In this document: in pieces, positions 45,698-54,746 of the stretch | Position numbering within the stretch: the stretch's first letter is position 1 | How the letters are laid out: each line of letters starts with the position of its first letter | Source: Burkholderiales bacterium RIFCSPLOWO2_02_FULL_57_36 | GTDB taxonomy: Bacteria; Pseudomonadota; Gammaproteobacteria; Burkholderiales; Burkholderiaceae_D | Assembly (NCBI GenBank): GCA_001770855.1 | Contig: MESE01000016.1 | Span: 62,001 to 126,000 of the forward strand | DNA length: 64,000 nt | Reading direction: 5' to 3' | Position numbers and translations under genes: made by a program | The notes under the pieces: generated by a model | Told to the model about the DNA's origin: nothing | What the model saw: the letters and a program-made list of their open reading frames with translations, nothing else | Databases searched by the model: none

Positions 45698-46350
45698 ACA
45701 ATGCAGATGGTGCTGAACTGGCAGCTTATTATGCCAAGCGCGCCGGTACCTATGAACAAGTGTATGACAAACCCGAGCGACAGGCGGATCTGGCTGTTAT
45801 GAAGGAAAGAGTACGCGAGGCGTTACGCGATCATCAAGTGCTGGAGATTGCCTGCGGTACCGGGTACTGGACCGAGCAGTTGGCGCAGTCGGCAGCGTCG
45901 GTGCTGGCGACCGATATCAATCAGGAAATGATCGATGTCGCGAAAGCAAAGAATCTACCAGCCGATAAGGTGCGGTTTGCATTGGCGGATGCGTTCGATC
46001 TGCAGACAAGCGACGCATTTTCCGCATGCTTTGCCGGATTCTGGTGGTCGCATGTCAAGAAACAGGATCAGTCGGCATTCCTGCAACAGCTGCGCGCCAA
46101 GCTGGGCAAGGACACCTATCTGGTTTTGATCGATAACGTGTACGTCGAGGGAAGCAGCACCTCTATTGCGCGCACCGATCTGGATGGAAACACCCATCAA
46201 ATCCGTACGCTTGCGGACGGCACGCGGCATGAAGTGGTGAAAAATTTCCCAACCGATAGTGCGTTGCGGAAGAAAATGGCGACGACGGTGAAGGATATCC
46301 GGATTTTGCGGCTGGAGCATTACTGGATGCTGACTGGCCGGCTCAAATAA
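45694..46350 (+). CDS. Class I SAM-dependent methyltransferase
   Basis: A 218-residue protein with motif I VLEIACGTGYWTEQLA near residue 50, the acidic motif II ATDINQEMI and FALADAFDL (motif III). A typical small-molecule methyltransferase. Its start overlaps the HAD gene (ATGA), so cysB, HAD and this gene form one transcription unit. Substrate unknown; a link to S-adenosylmethionine/sulfur status is a guess. The 235 bases after it hold a possible promoter (TACAAT at 46538-46543). Confidence 0.8.
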   Translation: MNNADGAELAAYYAKRAGTYEQVYDKPERQADLAVMKERVREALRDHQVLEIACGTGYWTEQLAQSAASVLATDINQEMIDVAKAKNLPADKVRFALADAFDLQTSDAFSACFAGFWWSHVKKQDQSAFLQQLRAKLGKDTYLVLIDNVYVEGSSTSIARTDLDGNTHQIRTLADGTRHEVVKNFPTDSALRKKMATTVKDIRILRLEHYWMLTGRLK

Positions 46351-46585
46351 GCCGGGAGTTGAGATAAAAGCCGGCGCGGCATTGGTCGCAACAGGAAATC
46401 AGTACATTGGCAACGGTGATATCCCAATCGCCGCGAAAGCTCAACCGTATGAATTATGTCGATTGGGAAATATTGCTGCGCAGGCGCCAATAATATGGAC
46501 CGAGAGCCCTACCATTTCGAGCAATTTTTGGTTGCGATACAATGAATTAATTTACTTGAGCCGTACCTATGGATCTCCTTGCCGA

Positions 46586-47602
46586 ATGAAACTTGCGACT
46601 CTTAAAGACAGTACCCGGGACGGACAACTTGCGGTCGTGTCACGCGATTTGAAGACGGCCGTGATTGCCGACGGCATTGCGCCGACGCTGCAGCGTGCGC
46701 TGGATGACTGGCATTTCATCGCGCCGCAACTCGCCGAACTTTACGACGAACTGAATGCGGGCAAGGCGCACCGTACCTTCGAGTTCGATACCAGGCGTTG
46801 CATGGCGCCGTTGCCGCGCGCATACCAGTGGGCGGACGGTTCTTCTTATGTCAATCATGTCGAACTGGTGCGCAAGGCGCGCAATGCCGAGATGCCGGAA
46901 TCGTTCTGGCATGAGCCGCTGATGTATCAGGGAGGTTCGGACGATTTCATCGGCCCGACCGATGACATCGAACTCGGATCGGAAGAATGGGGCATCGATT
47001 TCGAAGGCGAAGTCGCTGTGATTACGGACGATGTTCCGATGGGAATCCGAGCGGACAAGGCCGGATCGCATATCAAATTGCTGATGTTGGTCAACGACGT
47101 ATCGCTGCGTAATCTGATTCCTCCGGAACTGGCGAAAGGTTTCGGTTTTCTGCAGTCCAAGACTGCGTCGAGTTTTTCGCCGGTTGCCGTGACGCCGGAT
47201 GAATTGTTGAGCGCGTGGCAGGACGGCAAAGTCCACTTACCCTTGCGCACCACCTGGAACGGGGTGCAGGTCGGCCAGCCGAATGCCGGCGTCGACATGG
47301 TCTTCAGCTTTCCGCAACTGATCGCGCATCTGGCGAAAACACGCAATGTGCGTGCCGGTTCGATCATCGGGTCCGGCACGGTGTCCAACAAGGATACGAA
47401 AAAGGGATATACCTGCATCGCGGAAAAGCGCGCGCTGGAAATGATCACCGATGGCGAGCCGAAAACGCCATTCATGAAATTCGGCGACACGATCAAGTTT
47501 GAAATGTTCGATGCCGATGGAAAATCGATTTTCGGCGCGATCAATCAGCAGCTTGTTCAACATGGCGTCAAAAAAACCGTGCATCCTGATACTGAACTTT
47601 AG
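46586..47602 (+). CDS. Fumarylacetoacetate hydrolase family protein
   Basis: From ATG 46586 the product has 338 residues; the open frame upstream of it reads through non-coding sequence. FAH-fold motifs: EWGIDFEGEVAVITDDVP with metal ligands, MLVNDVSLRN, KTASSFSPVAVTPDE, and GSGTVSNKD near the C-terminus. It likely cleaves a C-C bond in a 4-fumarylacetoacetate-like intermediate of aromatic or tyrosine breakdown. The next gene, a VOC-family protein 10 bases downstream, fits a two-step dioxygenase/hydrolase pair. Which ring compound is unknown. Confidence 0.82.
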   Translation: MKLATLKDSTRDGQLAVVSRDLKTAVIADGIAPTLQRALDDWHFIAPQLAELYDELNAGKAHRTFEFDTRRCMAPLPRAYQWADGSSYVNHVELVRKARNAEMPESFWHEPLMYQGGSDDFIGPTDDIELGSEEWGIDFEGEVAVITDDVPMGIRADKAGSHIKLLMLVNDVSLRNLIPPELAKGFGFLQSKTASSFSPVAVTPDELLSAWQDGKVHLPLRTTWNGVQVGQPNAGVDMVFSFPQLIAHLAKTRNVRAGSIIGSGTVSNKDTKKGYTCIAEKRALEMITDGEPKTPFMKFGDTIKFEMFDADGKSIFGAINQQLVQHGVKKTVHPDTEL

Positions 47603-47611
47603 GAGCTCATC

Positions 47612-48178
47612 ATGGATTCATTAGCCGATATAGCAATCGGTCAGCCTGCAACGATCCCTGCGGCTGTGCCGATCAACGGACTGCATCATTTTGCCTATCG
47701 TTGCCGCGACGCGGAAGAGACGCGGCATTTTTATGAAGACATTCTCGGACTGCCCTTGTTTCATTACATCCGCGCCGACATCGTGCCATCGACCGGCGAG
47801 TATTGTCCGTACGTGCACATTTTTTTCCGGATGACCGATGGCGGATGCCTTGCATTTTTTGATCTGGGCGACAATCAGGCATGTGCATCATCGCCGAATA
47901 CACCGGCGTGGGTGAATCACATCGCATTGCGTGTCGATACGGTGGCGCAACTGGAATCGATGAAGGCGCGGATCGAGGCGCATGGCATTGAAGTCCTTGG
48001 CGTCACCGATCATCGTGTATTCAAATCGATTTATTTCTTCGATCCGAACGGCATCCGGCTTGAACTGTGTGCGCAACTGGCGTCCGAGTCGCAAATGGCG
48101 AGCGAGCAGCACGGTATCCATGAAAAAATTGCGGCATGGTCCAAAGAGAAGGCAGAGCGGCTGGCGCAGACACGCTAG
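47612..48178 (+). CDS. VOC-family (glyoxalase/ring-cleaving dioxygenase-like) protein
   Basis: A 188-residue protein with one clear VOC domain: GLHHFAYRCRDAEETRHFYEDILGLPLF at the N-terminus, and HIALRVDTVAQLESMKARIEAHGIEV … SIYFFDPNGIRLELCAQ at the C-terminus. Candidate metal ligands are the His of LHHF, the His of NHIAL and the Glu of RLELC. It is co-transcribed with the FAH gene. It could be an extradiol-type dioxygenase or an isomerase/lyase; the family is too broad to decide. Confidence 0.75.
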   Translation: MDSLADIAIGQPATIPAAVPINGLHHFAYRCRDAEETRHFYEDILGLPLFHYIRADIVPSTGEYCPYVHIFFRMTDGGCLAFFDLGDNQACASSPNTPAWVNHIALRVDTVAQLESMKARIEAHGIEVLGVTDHRVFKSIYFFDPNGIRLELCAQLASESQMASEQHGIHEKIAAWSKEKAERLAQTR

Positions 48179-48220
48179 CGGGCCGTCCGGCCGGGCTGCG
48201 CATTAATGTTAGATACTCAA

Positions 48221-48266
48221 GGCGAGGACGACCTCGCCACACCACCACAAAGCAGGGACGACCCTG
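48221..48266 (+). promoter_or_regulatory. Guanidine-II (mini-ykkC) riboswitch
   Basis: Two hairpins with ACGA loops: GGCGAGG-ACGA-CCTCGCC at 48221-48238 and CAGGG-ACGA-CCCTG at 48253-48266, separated by 14 bases. Paired stem-loops with ACGR tetraloops are the defining structure of the guanidine-II class. It lies 21 bases before the Gdx start, where ligand-bound stems would free the start region. The leader has no other strong ribosome site. Confidence 0.9.
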
Positions 48267-48287
48267 ACATTTTAAGAAAACAAAAAA

Positions 48288-48602
48288 ATGACATGGTTCG
48301 TTCTTTTCGTCGCAGGCCTCTTCGAGATCGCCTGGGCAATCGGCTTGAAATACACCGAAGGATTCACCAGGTTGTGGCCGACGGTAGCCACAGTCGCAGC
48401 CATGGCGGTCAGCCTGGGATTGCTTGGGATTGCGATGCGCACAATTCCGGTCGGCACCGCGTATGCGGTATGGACCGGGATCGGTACCGTAGGCACGGTC
48501 ATTCTCGGGATATTCCTGTTCGGCGAATCCGCAACCGGTTTGCGCCTGCTGTGCGTCGCACTGATTCTGGCGGGAATTCTTGGATTGAAGCTGGTCGATT
48601 GA
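48288..48602 (+). CDS. gdx: Guanidinium exporter Gdx (SMR family)
   Basis: A 104-residue four-helix small multidrug resistance protein: [21 protein letters not shown] with the essential Glu13, then [19 protein letters not shown]. The pattern ([14 protein letters not shown]) is the Gdx/SugE subtype, which swaps guanidinium for protons, rather than the EmrE drug subtype. The guanidine-II riboswitch in front supports that. It converges with the alpha/beta hydrolase gene. Confidence 0.92.
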   Translation: MTWFVLFVAGLFEIAWAIGLKYTEGFTRLWPTVATVAAMAVSLGLLGIAMRTIPVGTAYAVWTGIGTVGTVILGIFLFGESATGLRLLCVALILAGILGLKLVD

Positions 48603-48635
48603 CGGCTTGCGATAGTCCGCGGTCGGAGGCTGCCG

Positions 48636-49487
48636 TCAGCCAATGCCGGAAATTAGTCTGATACTCGCTTCAAACAAAGCATGCTCCGGCATTGCGAAGG
48701 CGTCGCAGATTGTCAGATGATTTTTATCCGGCAAGGCAATGTCGGCGACATGAACTGCCTTCCATTGTTCGGTAATCAGCGCGGTCTGCCGCCGGAACTC
48801 GTCAGACTCAAGTCCGCCAACTGCGGTAATGAACGGCGTGTCATGCGCTTGCGGCATGAATGCAGGCGAGAGCGGGCCGATATCCGCCGGCCCCAGCTTC
48901 AGGTCGACGTTGACGAAATCCGCATGGCGCACCGGCGCAAGATCGTATAAACCGGACATCAATATTCCTGCCTTGACCAGATCGGTCGGCAGGTCGGGCC
49001 CGAAATCAGCCCACCGCGCCGCCATCATCATTGCCGCAAGATGAGCGCCCGCCGAATGACCCGCGATGACGATTCTGTTCCGATCGAAATCATAGTGCTC
49101 GGCATTGCGATACAGCCACGCCAGCGCGCGCAATTGTTGCCGCGTGATTTCCTGAAGCGATGCGTGCGGGGCCAGCGTGTAATTGGTCAGCGCAACGTTG
49201 AATCCGGCATGTTTGTAGCCTGGTGCCACGAATGAAAAATCCGCTTTGTCCAGCGATCGCCACCATCCGCCGTGAATGAAGATCAGGAGCGGTGCTCCGC
49301 TTCGGCTGGCGGGAAAAAAATCGAGGCGCTCGCCTGCCGATTCGCCATAGGCGAGGCCGAGCAAGCCGGCGTTGGTGCGGCGGACATGAGCCGAATCTTT
49401 TTGCCAGCGTGTGAATATTTGCGGATGATCGGGAATTGCGGCGCGCGCATTGTATTGCCGGCTATAGTATTCGGATTGATTTTTCAT
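48636..49487 (-). CDS. Alpha/beta hydrolase (kynurenine-formamidase-like)
   Basis: A 283-residue alpha/beta hydrolase from ATG 49487. Oxyanion motif FIHGGWWRSLDK near 85-95, nucleophile elbow IAGHSAGAHL near 150, and the catalytic His in DKNHLTICD near the end. The HGGWW and GHSAG combination is seen in arylformamidases and related esterases. No kynurenine genes are nearby, so substrate is open. Bases 49488-49666 contain no gene. Confidence 0.8.
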   Translation of the reverse strand: MKNQSEYYSRQYNARAAIPDHPQIFTRWQKDSAHVRRTNAGLLGLAYGESAGERLDFFPASRSGAPLLIFIHGGWWRSLDKADFSFVAPGYKHAGFNVALTNYTLAPHASLQEITRQQLRALAWLYRNAEHYDFDRNRIVIAGHSAGAHLAAMMMAARWADFGPDLPTDLVKAGILMSGLYDLAPVRHADFVNVDLKLGPADIGPLSPAFMPQAHDTPFITAVGGLESDEFRRQTALITEQWKAVHVADIALPDKNHLTICDAFAMPEHALFEASIRLISGIG

Positions 49488-49666
49488 GAAGATCGGTGGC
49501 AACGCATTCAATTGATACACGAAGAAGGCATCCGGAAATGATAGCTTAGTTTGACGCAATGCAGTCAGGCACATACACTGCAGCTGTTTTTGGACTGCGC
49601 GTGTTGTGGACAGCGATTCTGCGCATTTGAATTTCAAATTGACGTCAATCATTCATCGCAAGGACC

Positions 49667-50728
49667 ATGCGTCCAATACGGCGCAGCCAGCTTATGCAAA
49701 TCCCGGATATTCATTCGACATACGACTCCGTATTATCAGCAGCGCTTGATGCGGCGATCAACAACAAGACCAAGCCGCTCGGCAGCCTTGGGATGCTGGA
49801 ATCGATTGCCAGGCAAATTGGCCTGATTCAGAAAACCACGCAACCGCAGTTGCTCGCGCCGGCCATCATCGTATTTGCAGGCGATCACGGGATCGTTGCG
49901 GAAAATGTGTCGGCCTATCCGCAAAGCGTCACTTGGCAAATGGTGGAAAATTTTCTCGCGCAAGGCGCTGCGATCAACGTTTTTGCGCGACAGAACAATT
50001 GTGCGTTGCTCATCGTCGATGCCGGCGTCAATCATGACTTCGGACCGCGCGCCGGCTTGATCGACAGGAAGATCGGCCCCGGCACATGCAATTTTGCGCA
50101 ACAACCTGCAATGAGCAAAGCGCAGTGCGAACTGGCGATGCAGCATGGCGCGGACTTGGTGTCGTCGCTTGAAGGCAACGTGATCGGCTTCGGTGAAATG
50201 GGTATCGGCAATACGACGGCCGCGGCGGCAATCATGCATAAATTGACAGGAATCCCGCTTGCCAAATGCGTTGGCGCGGGCGCCGGAGTGGCCGCATCCG
50301 GCATCCTGCACAAGCAGAAAGTGATCCGGGATGCAGTCGGCCGTCATGCGGGGGTAGCCGAGCCGCTGGACGTCCTCACGACCTTCGGCGGATTCGAAAT
50401 CGCGATGATTGCCGGCGCAATGCTGGCCGCCGCCGAACGCAGGATGGTGGTGCTGATCGATGGCTTTATCGTGACCAGTGCATTGCTGGTCGCGGCCAGA
50501 CTGCAGCCGTCGATACTCGACTACTGTCTGTTTGCGCATTGTTCGGATGAACACGGTCATGCCCAAATGCTGGAGTATCTCGGCGCGAAACCGTTGCTGC
50601 AGCTGGGCTTGCGGCTGGGTGAGGGCACCGGCTGTGCGCTGGCGCTGCCGCTGGCGCATGCCGCCGTGAATTTCATGCGCGACATGGCGACCTTCGAATC
50701 CGCGTCAGTCAGCGAAAAGCTGGAATAG
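49667..50728 (+). CDS. cobT: Nicotinate-nucleotide-dimethylbenzimidazole phosphoribosyltransferase
   Basis: From ATG 49667 (AAGGA upstream) 353 residues; ATG 49694 would give 344. Motifs: NNKTKPLGSLGMLE near 35, GFGEMGIGNTTAAAAI near 174-190 with a conserved Glu, and the catalytic base Glu319 in LRLGEGTGCALAL. It makes alpha-ribazole phosphate, the B12 lower-loop precursor. cobS starts within 15 bases. Confidence 0.94.
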   Translation: MRPIRRSQLMQIPDIHSTYDSVLSAALDAAINNKTKPLGSLGMLESIARQIGLIQKTTQPQLLAPAIIVFAGDHGIVAENVSAYPQSVTWQMVENFLAQGAAINVFARQNNCALLIVDAGVNHDFGPRAGLIDRKIGPGTCNFAQQPAMSKAQCELAMQHGADLVSSLEGNVIGFGEMGIGNTTAAAAIMHKLTGIPLAKCVGAGAGVAASGILHKQKVIRDAVGRHAGVAEPLDVLTTFGGFEIAMIAGAMLAAAERRMVVLIDGFIVTSALLVAARLQPSILDYCLFAHCSDEHGHAQMLEYLGAKPLLQLGLRLGEGTGCALALPLAHAAVNFMRDMATFESASVSEKLE

Positions 50729-50742
50729 GCTTGCGCCGCGCC

Positions 50743-51555
50743 ATGTTGCCTGAACCCGCTTCGCGCCACCGTTTTGCCGATAGATGCGTCCACCAGCTTC
50801 GGCTGTTTTTCATCGCGCTGCAATTCTTCACCCGGCTGCCGATTCCGCGCTGGGTCGGGTTTGCGCCTGACTGGCTGCAACATGCATCGCGCTACTTTCC
50901 TGCGGTCGGGATCGTGGTCGGCGCGGTCACGGCAGGCGTGTATGCCTGTTCGCTGTATTTTTGGCCGCAATCGATCGCGGTACTGTTGTCGACTGCTGCC
51001 GGCATCTACCTGACCGGTGCTTTGCATGAAGATGGATTTGCCGATACCTGCGATGGCTTCGGTGGCGGCTTTACGCCGGACCGGGTGCTTGAGATCATGA
51101 AGGATTCGCGCATCGGCGCCTACGGTGCAATCGGCATCGGACTTTTGATCGCAGTGAAATGCGCGGTGCTGATCAGCATGCCCGCATGGTCGGTGGCGGC
51201 GGCGCTGATGCTGGCGCATCCGTTGTCACGGCTGGCCTCGGCTGCGCTGATCTGGCGCCTGTCCTACGTCAAAGCGGCCGGCAAGGCCAAGCCGCTGGCG
51301 CAGCATATGTCGACGATGGAATTTTGCATTGCCGCGGCCACGGTATTGTTGCCGCTGCTGGTACTGAGGTTTGCCGGCTGGCTATCCTGGCCCGGCATCG
51401 CCGTCGGGGCAATCGCGGCGGCAATGGCCGCGTTATGGCTGGCCCGGTTTTTCATCCGGCGCATCGGCGGCTATACCGGTGACTGCCTGGGCGCGGTGCA
51501 GCAGGTTTCCGAAGTGGCGTTTTATCTTGGTCTGCTGGCCGTGCTGACATCCTGA
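50743..51555 (+). CDS. cobS: Adenosylcobinamide-GDP ribazoletransferase (cobalamin synthase)
   Basis: A 270-residue membrane protein from ATG 50743 (a TTG at 50731 is possible). CobS landmarks: ALQFFTRLPIPRW near the start, DGFADTCDGFGGG near 95 (acidic metal site), and IGAYGAIGIGLLIAVK. About seven helices. It joins activated cobinamide and alpha-ribazole at the inner membrane. Downstream a cobC phosphatase follows by 19 bases. Confidence 0.93.
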   Translation: MLPEPASRHRFADRCVHQLRLFFIALQFFTRLPIPRWVGFAPDWLQHASRYFPAVGIVVGAVTAGVYACSLYFWPQSIAVLLSTAAGIYLTGALHEDGFADTCDGFGGGFTPDRVLEIMKDSRIGAYGAIGIGLLIAVKCAVLISMPAWSVAAALMLAHPLSRLASAALIWRLSYVKAAGKAKPLAQHMSTMEFCIAAATVLLPLLVLRFAGWLSWPGIAVGAIAAAMAALWLARFFIRRIGGYTGDCLGAVQQVSEVAFYLGLLAVLTS

Positions 51556-51574
51556 ACCCGATCGGGCATCGACC

Positions 51575-52129
51575 ATGCGGCTCTACCTTGTACGCCATCC
51601 CCAGCCGCTGATTGCACCCGGCATCTGCTACGGACGAACCGACGTGGCGGTCTCGCCGCAGGAGCGGGCGCTTGCATTGCACGCGCTGACAACGACCCTG
51701 CCCAAAAGCATTCCCGTCTATTCCAGCCCCTTGTTACGTTGCAGCGAGCTGGCGGCCGATCTGGCCGTCGCGCTGGACTGCGCACCGCCGATCCTGGATC
51801 CACGCGTTGCGGAAATGGATTTCGGTACATGGGAAATGCGCGGATGGGACGACATTCCCAGACCGGACATCGATGCATGGACCGCCGACCTGGCCGGCTA
51901 TCGTCCGGGCGGCGGCGAAAATGTACTGGAAGTCACACGCCGGGTGCGCGCATTCCATGACGACCTGCTGCGCTCGGGCCCCGCCTGCGCAATCGCGGTT
52001 TGCCATGCCGGGACAATCCGTCTGCTGCTGGCCTGCCAGCGCGGGTTGCCGCTGGTCGACACAGCATTGTGCGCAGCGCGCGCGCCGCACAAGATCGCCT
52101 ATGGCGAAGTGCTGGTGCTGGATTGTTGA
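51575..52129 (+). CDS. cobC: Alpha-ribazole phosphatase (histidine phosphatase family)
   Basis: A 184-residue phosphoglycerate-mutase-like protein: RLYLVRHPQPL with the nucleophilic His8 (RHP instead of RHG), SSPLLRCSELA, EMDFGTWEMRGWDDI and AVCHAGTIR. The position after cobT and cobS supports alpha-ribazole-5'-phosphate dephosphorylation. Family members are broad, so the name rests on context. It is the last gene before the riboswitch. Confidence 0.85.
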   Translation: MRLYLVRHPQPLIAPGICYGRTDVAVSPQERALALHALTTTLPKSIPVYSSPLLRCSELAADLAVALDCAPPILDPRVAEMDFGTWEMRGWDDIPRPDIDAWTADLAGYRPGGGENVLEVTRRVRAFHDDLLRSGPACAIAVCHAGTIRLLLACQRGLPLVDTALCAARAPHKIAYGEVLVLDC

Positions 52130-52197
52130 GCGGTTGATTTGTACCGGGTTTTGAAACGCATGGTTGCCGGTAACCGGCGCCGGGCTTACAATAGCGC

Positions 52198-52405
52198 TGT
52201 TTTGGTGCTCGCAGACATGTCCATGTCCGCAGTTAAACGGGAAACACGGCGCTCAAGTAAATGAAATATGAGCCAACGTGTGCTGCCCCCGCAACGGTAA
52301 AACAAGCGTCATTTCGATGACTTGCCGTCTCTCAATACCACTGTGCTGCCTGCATGGGAAGGTGAGACGGTATGACTTGTCAGCCCGGATACCGGCCAGA
52401 TCAGG
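52198..52405 (+). promoter_or_regulatory. Cobalamin riboswitch
   Basis: Landmarks in order: GCAGTTAAACGGGAAACACGG (52228-52248, as described not quoted in full beyond 20 bases here), the B12-box-like GTGCTGCCCCCGCAACGGTA at 52278-52297, GGGAAGGTGAGACGGT near 52357, and GTCAGCCCGGATACCGGCC near 52379-52397. These are the conserved parts of AdoCbl-class elements. It sits 170 bases ahead of btuB, so when B12 is plentiful the uptake and synthesis operon is reduced. Confidence 0.92.
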
Positions 52406-52575
52406 TGGAAGTGTTGCGGACGGGGATTTTCGCGCCATGAAAGGACCGGCCGATATTCGTTGAATATTCGTTGAATGCGCGTCGCCTCTCAGGTCGCTGA
52501 TCTACGCTCCAATCATTTCTGTTCAATCCAGCCTGCGGGGAAGCGGGCCGGTTGTTTATTTCCAGAAAACCTATC

Positions 52576-54441
52576 ATGACCTTTACTGTATCGCGGCACG
52601 TCACCCTGACGATCAAGCCGTTGGCCCTGGCTATTGCCATCGCCGCTGCCTTTCCCTCCCTTACCTTTGCACAAACCGGCCAGGACACGATGCTGGCGCC
52701 GGTCGTGGTGACTGCCACGCGCTCCGCTCAGGCTGCACGCGACATCATTACCGACAATATCGTTATTACGTCGGAAGAAATTGCGCAGTCCGGCTTTGCT
52801 TCCCTGCCCGATTTGCTGCAACGCAAGCGCGGAATTGAAATCTCGCGTAACGGCGGTCCGGGCACCAATGCATCGGTGTTTATCCGCGGCACGAACAACA
52901 ATCAAAGCATCGTGCTGATCGATGGCGTGCGCATCGGTTCATCCACCTCGGGCGGCGCTACCTGGCAAACAATTCCCCTGTCGCAAATCGATCATATCGA
53001 AATCGTCTACGGGCCGATGAGCACCATGTATGGCGCAGATGCAGTGGGCGGCGTGATACAGATTTTCACCAAGGCCGGCGATGGCGCTCCGCGTGTCACC
53101 GCATCTGCCGGCGCCGGCAGCTACGATACGCGGTCGCTGGAGGCGGGCGTGTCCGGCGCGACTGGCGGCGAGCACCGGTTCAGTTATGCAATCGGCGCCG
53201 CACACGAAAAGTCGGAAGGTTTTTCAGCGACCAAGAGTGGGGCGTTCGGATTCAATCCGGACCAGGACGGCTATCAAAGAGACAGCGCAAGCGGACGCTT
53301 TACTTTGGACGTCGCAAAAGGGCATGAACTCGGTTTGACCTTTCTGAGCAGCCGGCTCGATTCGCAGTTCGACAACGGTTCCTCCGCTTTTGACGCACGA
53401 AACATTATCCGGCTCGGGAGTTACGCGCTGCATTCAAAAAACCGCTTGCTGCCGAACTGGACCAGCCGGGTGCAATTGGCGCGCTCGATCGATAAGGCGG
53501 AGTCGTTAACGAGTACCGGGACCGGCATTTTCGATACCACGCAAAACCATCTGAACTGGCAGAACGATTTGACGCTTGGCAGCGACGTGTTGCAACTGGT
53601 GCTTGAGCGGCGTGAAGAAAAAGCCGCGTCAACCGTAGCGGAGGTGGCCCGTACGCGCGATACCAATTCGGCGGCGGCTTCCTATCTGCTCAAGCGCGGA
53701 TCACATCTGGGCAACCTCGCCATACGCAACGATCGCAGTTCGCAGTTCGGTTCCCATACCAGCGGAAGCATCGGTTACGGCTATCGCATCACGCAGGCGC
53801 TGCGCGCCAGCACCAGCGTCGGCACAAGCTTTCGCGCGCCGACCTTCAATGAACTGTATTTTCCGGGGTTTGGATCAACATTGGTTCAGCCCGAAGAAGG
53901 CAAGAACGCGGAAATCGGCTTGTACTACGAAGGTAAAAAAACACAGCTCAGCGCCGTCTATTATCGCAATCGCCTGACCAACCTGATTGTCAACGGGCCA
54001 TGCCCGGCCAGCACAGGATTTTGCGCAAGCAACGTCAACAAAGCATTGTTGACAGGCATCTCGCTAGGTGCGAGCACCAGGCTGGGCAGCTTTACCGCGC
54101 GCGGTTCGCTGGACATTCAGGAGCCGCGCGACGAAACCACCGAAAAGATTCTGACCCGCCGCGCAAGGCAGCATGGCAGTGTGGCGCTTGAATATAACGC
54201 CGGCGCGGTCAGGAGCGGCATTGAAACGGTGTTTTCCGGCAAGAGATTCGAAAACACCGCCAACACCGTGCGGCTTGGCGGTTATGGCATCGTGAATCTT
54301 TATGGCAGCTATGACTTTGCGCGCAACTGGTCGGTGTTCGGACGCTGGAACAATGTGTTCGACAAAAACTACGAAGTGGCCAGGAATTACGCAACGCCGG
54401 GGTCCAACCTGTTCGTCGGGGTGAATTATGGTTTCAATTGA
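52576..54441 (+). CDS. btuB: TonB-dependent vitamin B12 receptor BtuB
   Basis: A 621-residue outer-membrane receptor from ATG 52576 (a GTG-type start at 52552 is less likely). Signal peptide: basic start then LALAIAIAAAFPSLTFA. TonB-box-like APVVVTATRS near residue 45; plug domain with GIEISRNGGPGTNASVFIRG and IVYGPMSTMYGADAVGGVIQIFT; a 22-strand barrel follows. The C-terminus ends GFN rather than the usual terminal Phe. Regulated by the riboswitch. The size matches BtuB. Confidence 0.92.
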   Translation: MTFTVSRHVTLTIKPLALAIAIAAAFPSLTFAQTGQDTMLAPVVVTATRSAQAARDIITDNIVITSEEIAQSGFASLPDLLQRKRGIEISRNGGPGTNASVFIRGTNNNQSIVLIDGVRIGSSTSGGATWQTIPLSQIDHIEIVYGPMSTMYGADAVGGVIQIFTKAGDGAPRVTASAGAGSYDTRSLEAGVSGATGGEHRFSYAIGAAHEKSEGFSATKSGAFGFNPDQDGYQRDSASGRFTLDVAKGHELGLTFLSSRLDSQFDNGSSAFDARNIIRLGSYALHSKNRLLPNWTSRVQLARSIDKAESLTSTGTGIFDTTQNHLNWQNDLTLGSDVLQLVLERREEKAASTVAEVARTRDTNSAAASYLLKRGSHLGNLAIRNDRSSQFGSHTSGSIGYGYRITQALRASTSVGTSFRAPTFNELYFPGFGSTLVQPEEGKNAEIGLYYEGKKTQLSAVYYRNRLTNLIVNGPCPASTGFCASNVNKALLTGISLGASTRLGSFTARGSLDIQEPRDETTEKILTRRARQHGSVALEYNAGAVRSGIETVFSGKRFENTANTVRLGGYGIVNLYGSYDFARNWSVFGRWNNVFDKNYEVARNYATPGSNLFVGVNYGFN

Positions 54442-54546
54442 TGTTCGGGGTCGTGTGCATGGGCTTTGTCATATAACGAAATGGCCTTGGCACATCACTA
54501 CTTAGTTTTCAGGAAATAAATGGCAGCTGAGCATATTGAACCGTTC

Positions 54547-54680
54547 GACCCCCACCCTAGCCCTCCCCCTGCCCGGGGGAGGGGACCAAACTCCTTCCCC
54601 CTTGCAGGGAGGGTGGAGCAAGGAATTCGGATCGCATGCGATCCGCTTGCGGAACGGATCGCGCTTGCAAGCGCGATCGC
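54547..54680. repeat. Palindromic intergenic repeat cluster (REP-like)
   Basis: The 305-base btuB-btuC gap contains a GC-rich hairpin (CCCTCCCCC / GGGGGAGGG around 54561-54585), a second one (TTCCCCCTTGCAGGGAGG), then three GATC-bounded palindromes: GATCGCATGCGATC (54630-54643), GATCCG…CGGATC (54640-54660), and the perfect 22-base GATCGCGCTTG/CAAGCGCGATC (54657-54678). Such mosaics are usually dispersed repeats. Open frames on both strands here are artefacts. Confidence 0.65.
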
Positions 54681-54746
54681 CTCGGTTGGGATGGGGGTAG
54701 TGCGTGTCAAACATCTACTAAATTTTCAATAGGTAATCGTTAAACC

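Noticed and set aside
46382-46585. Upstream extension of the FAH gene frame
   Set aside because: The sequence before ATG 46586 has no FAH-like residues, and the ATG gives the normal family length.
54498-54732. Short frames of about 70 codons on both strands in the btuB-btuC gap
   Set aside because: They translate palindromic repeats and appear symmetrically on the two strands.
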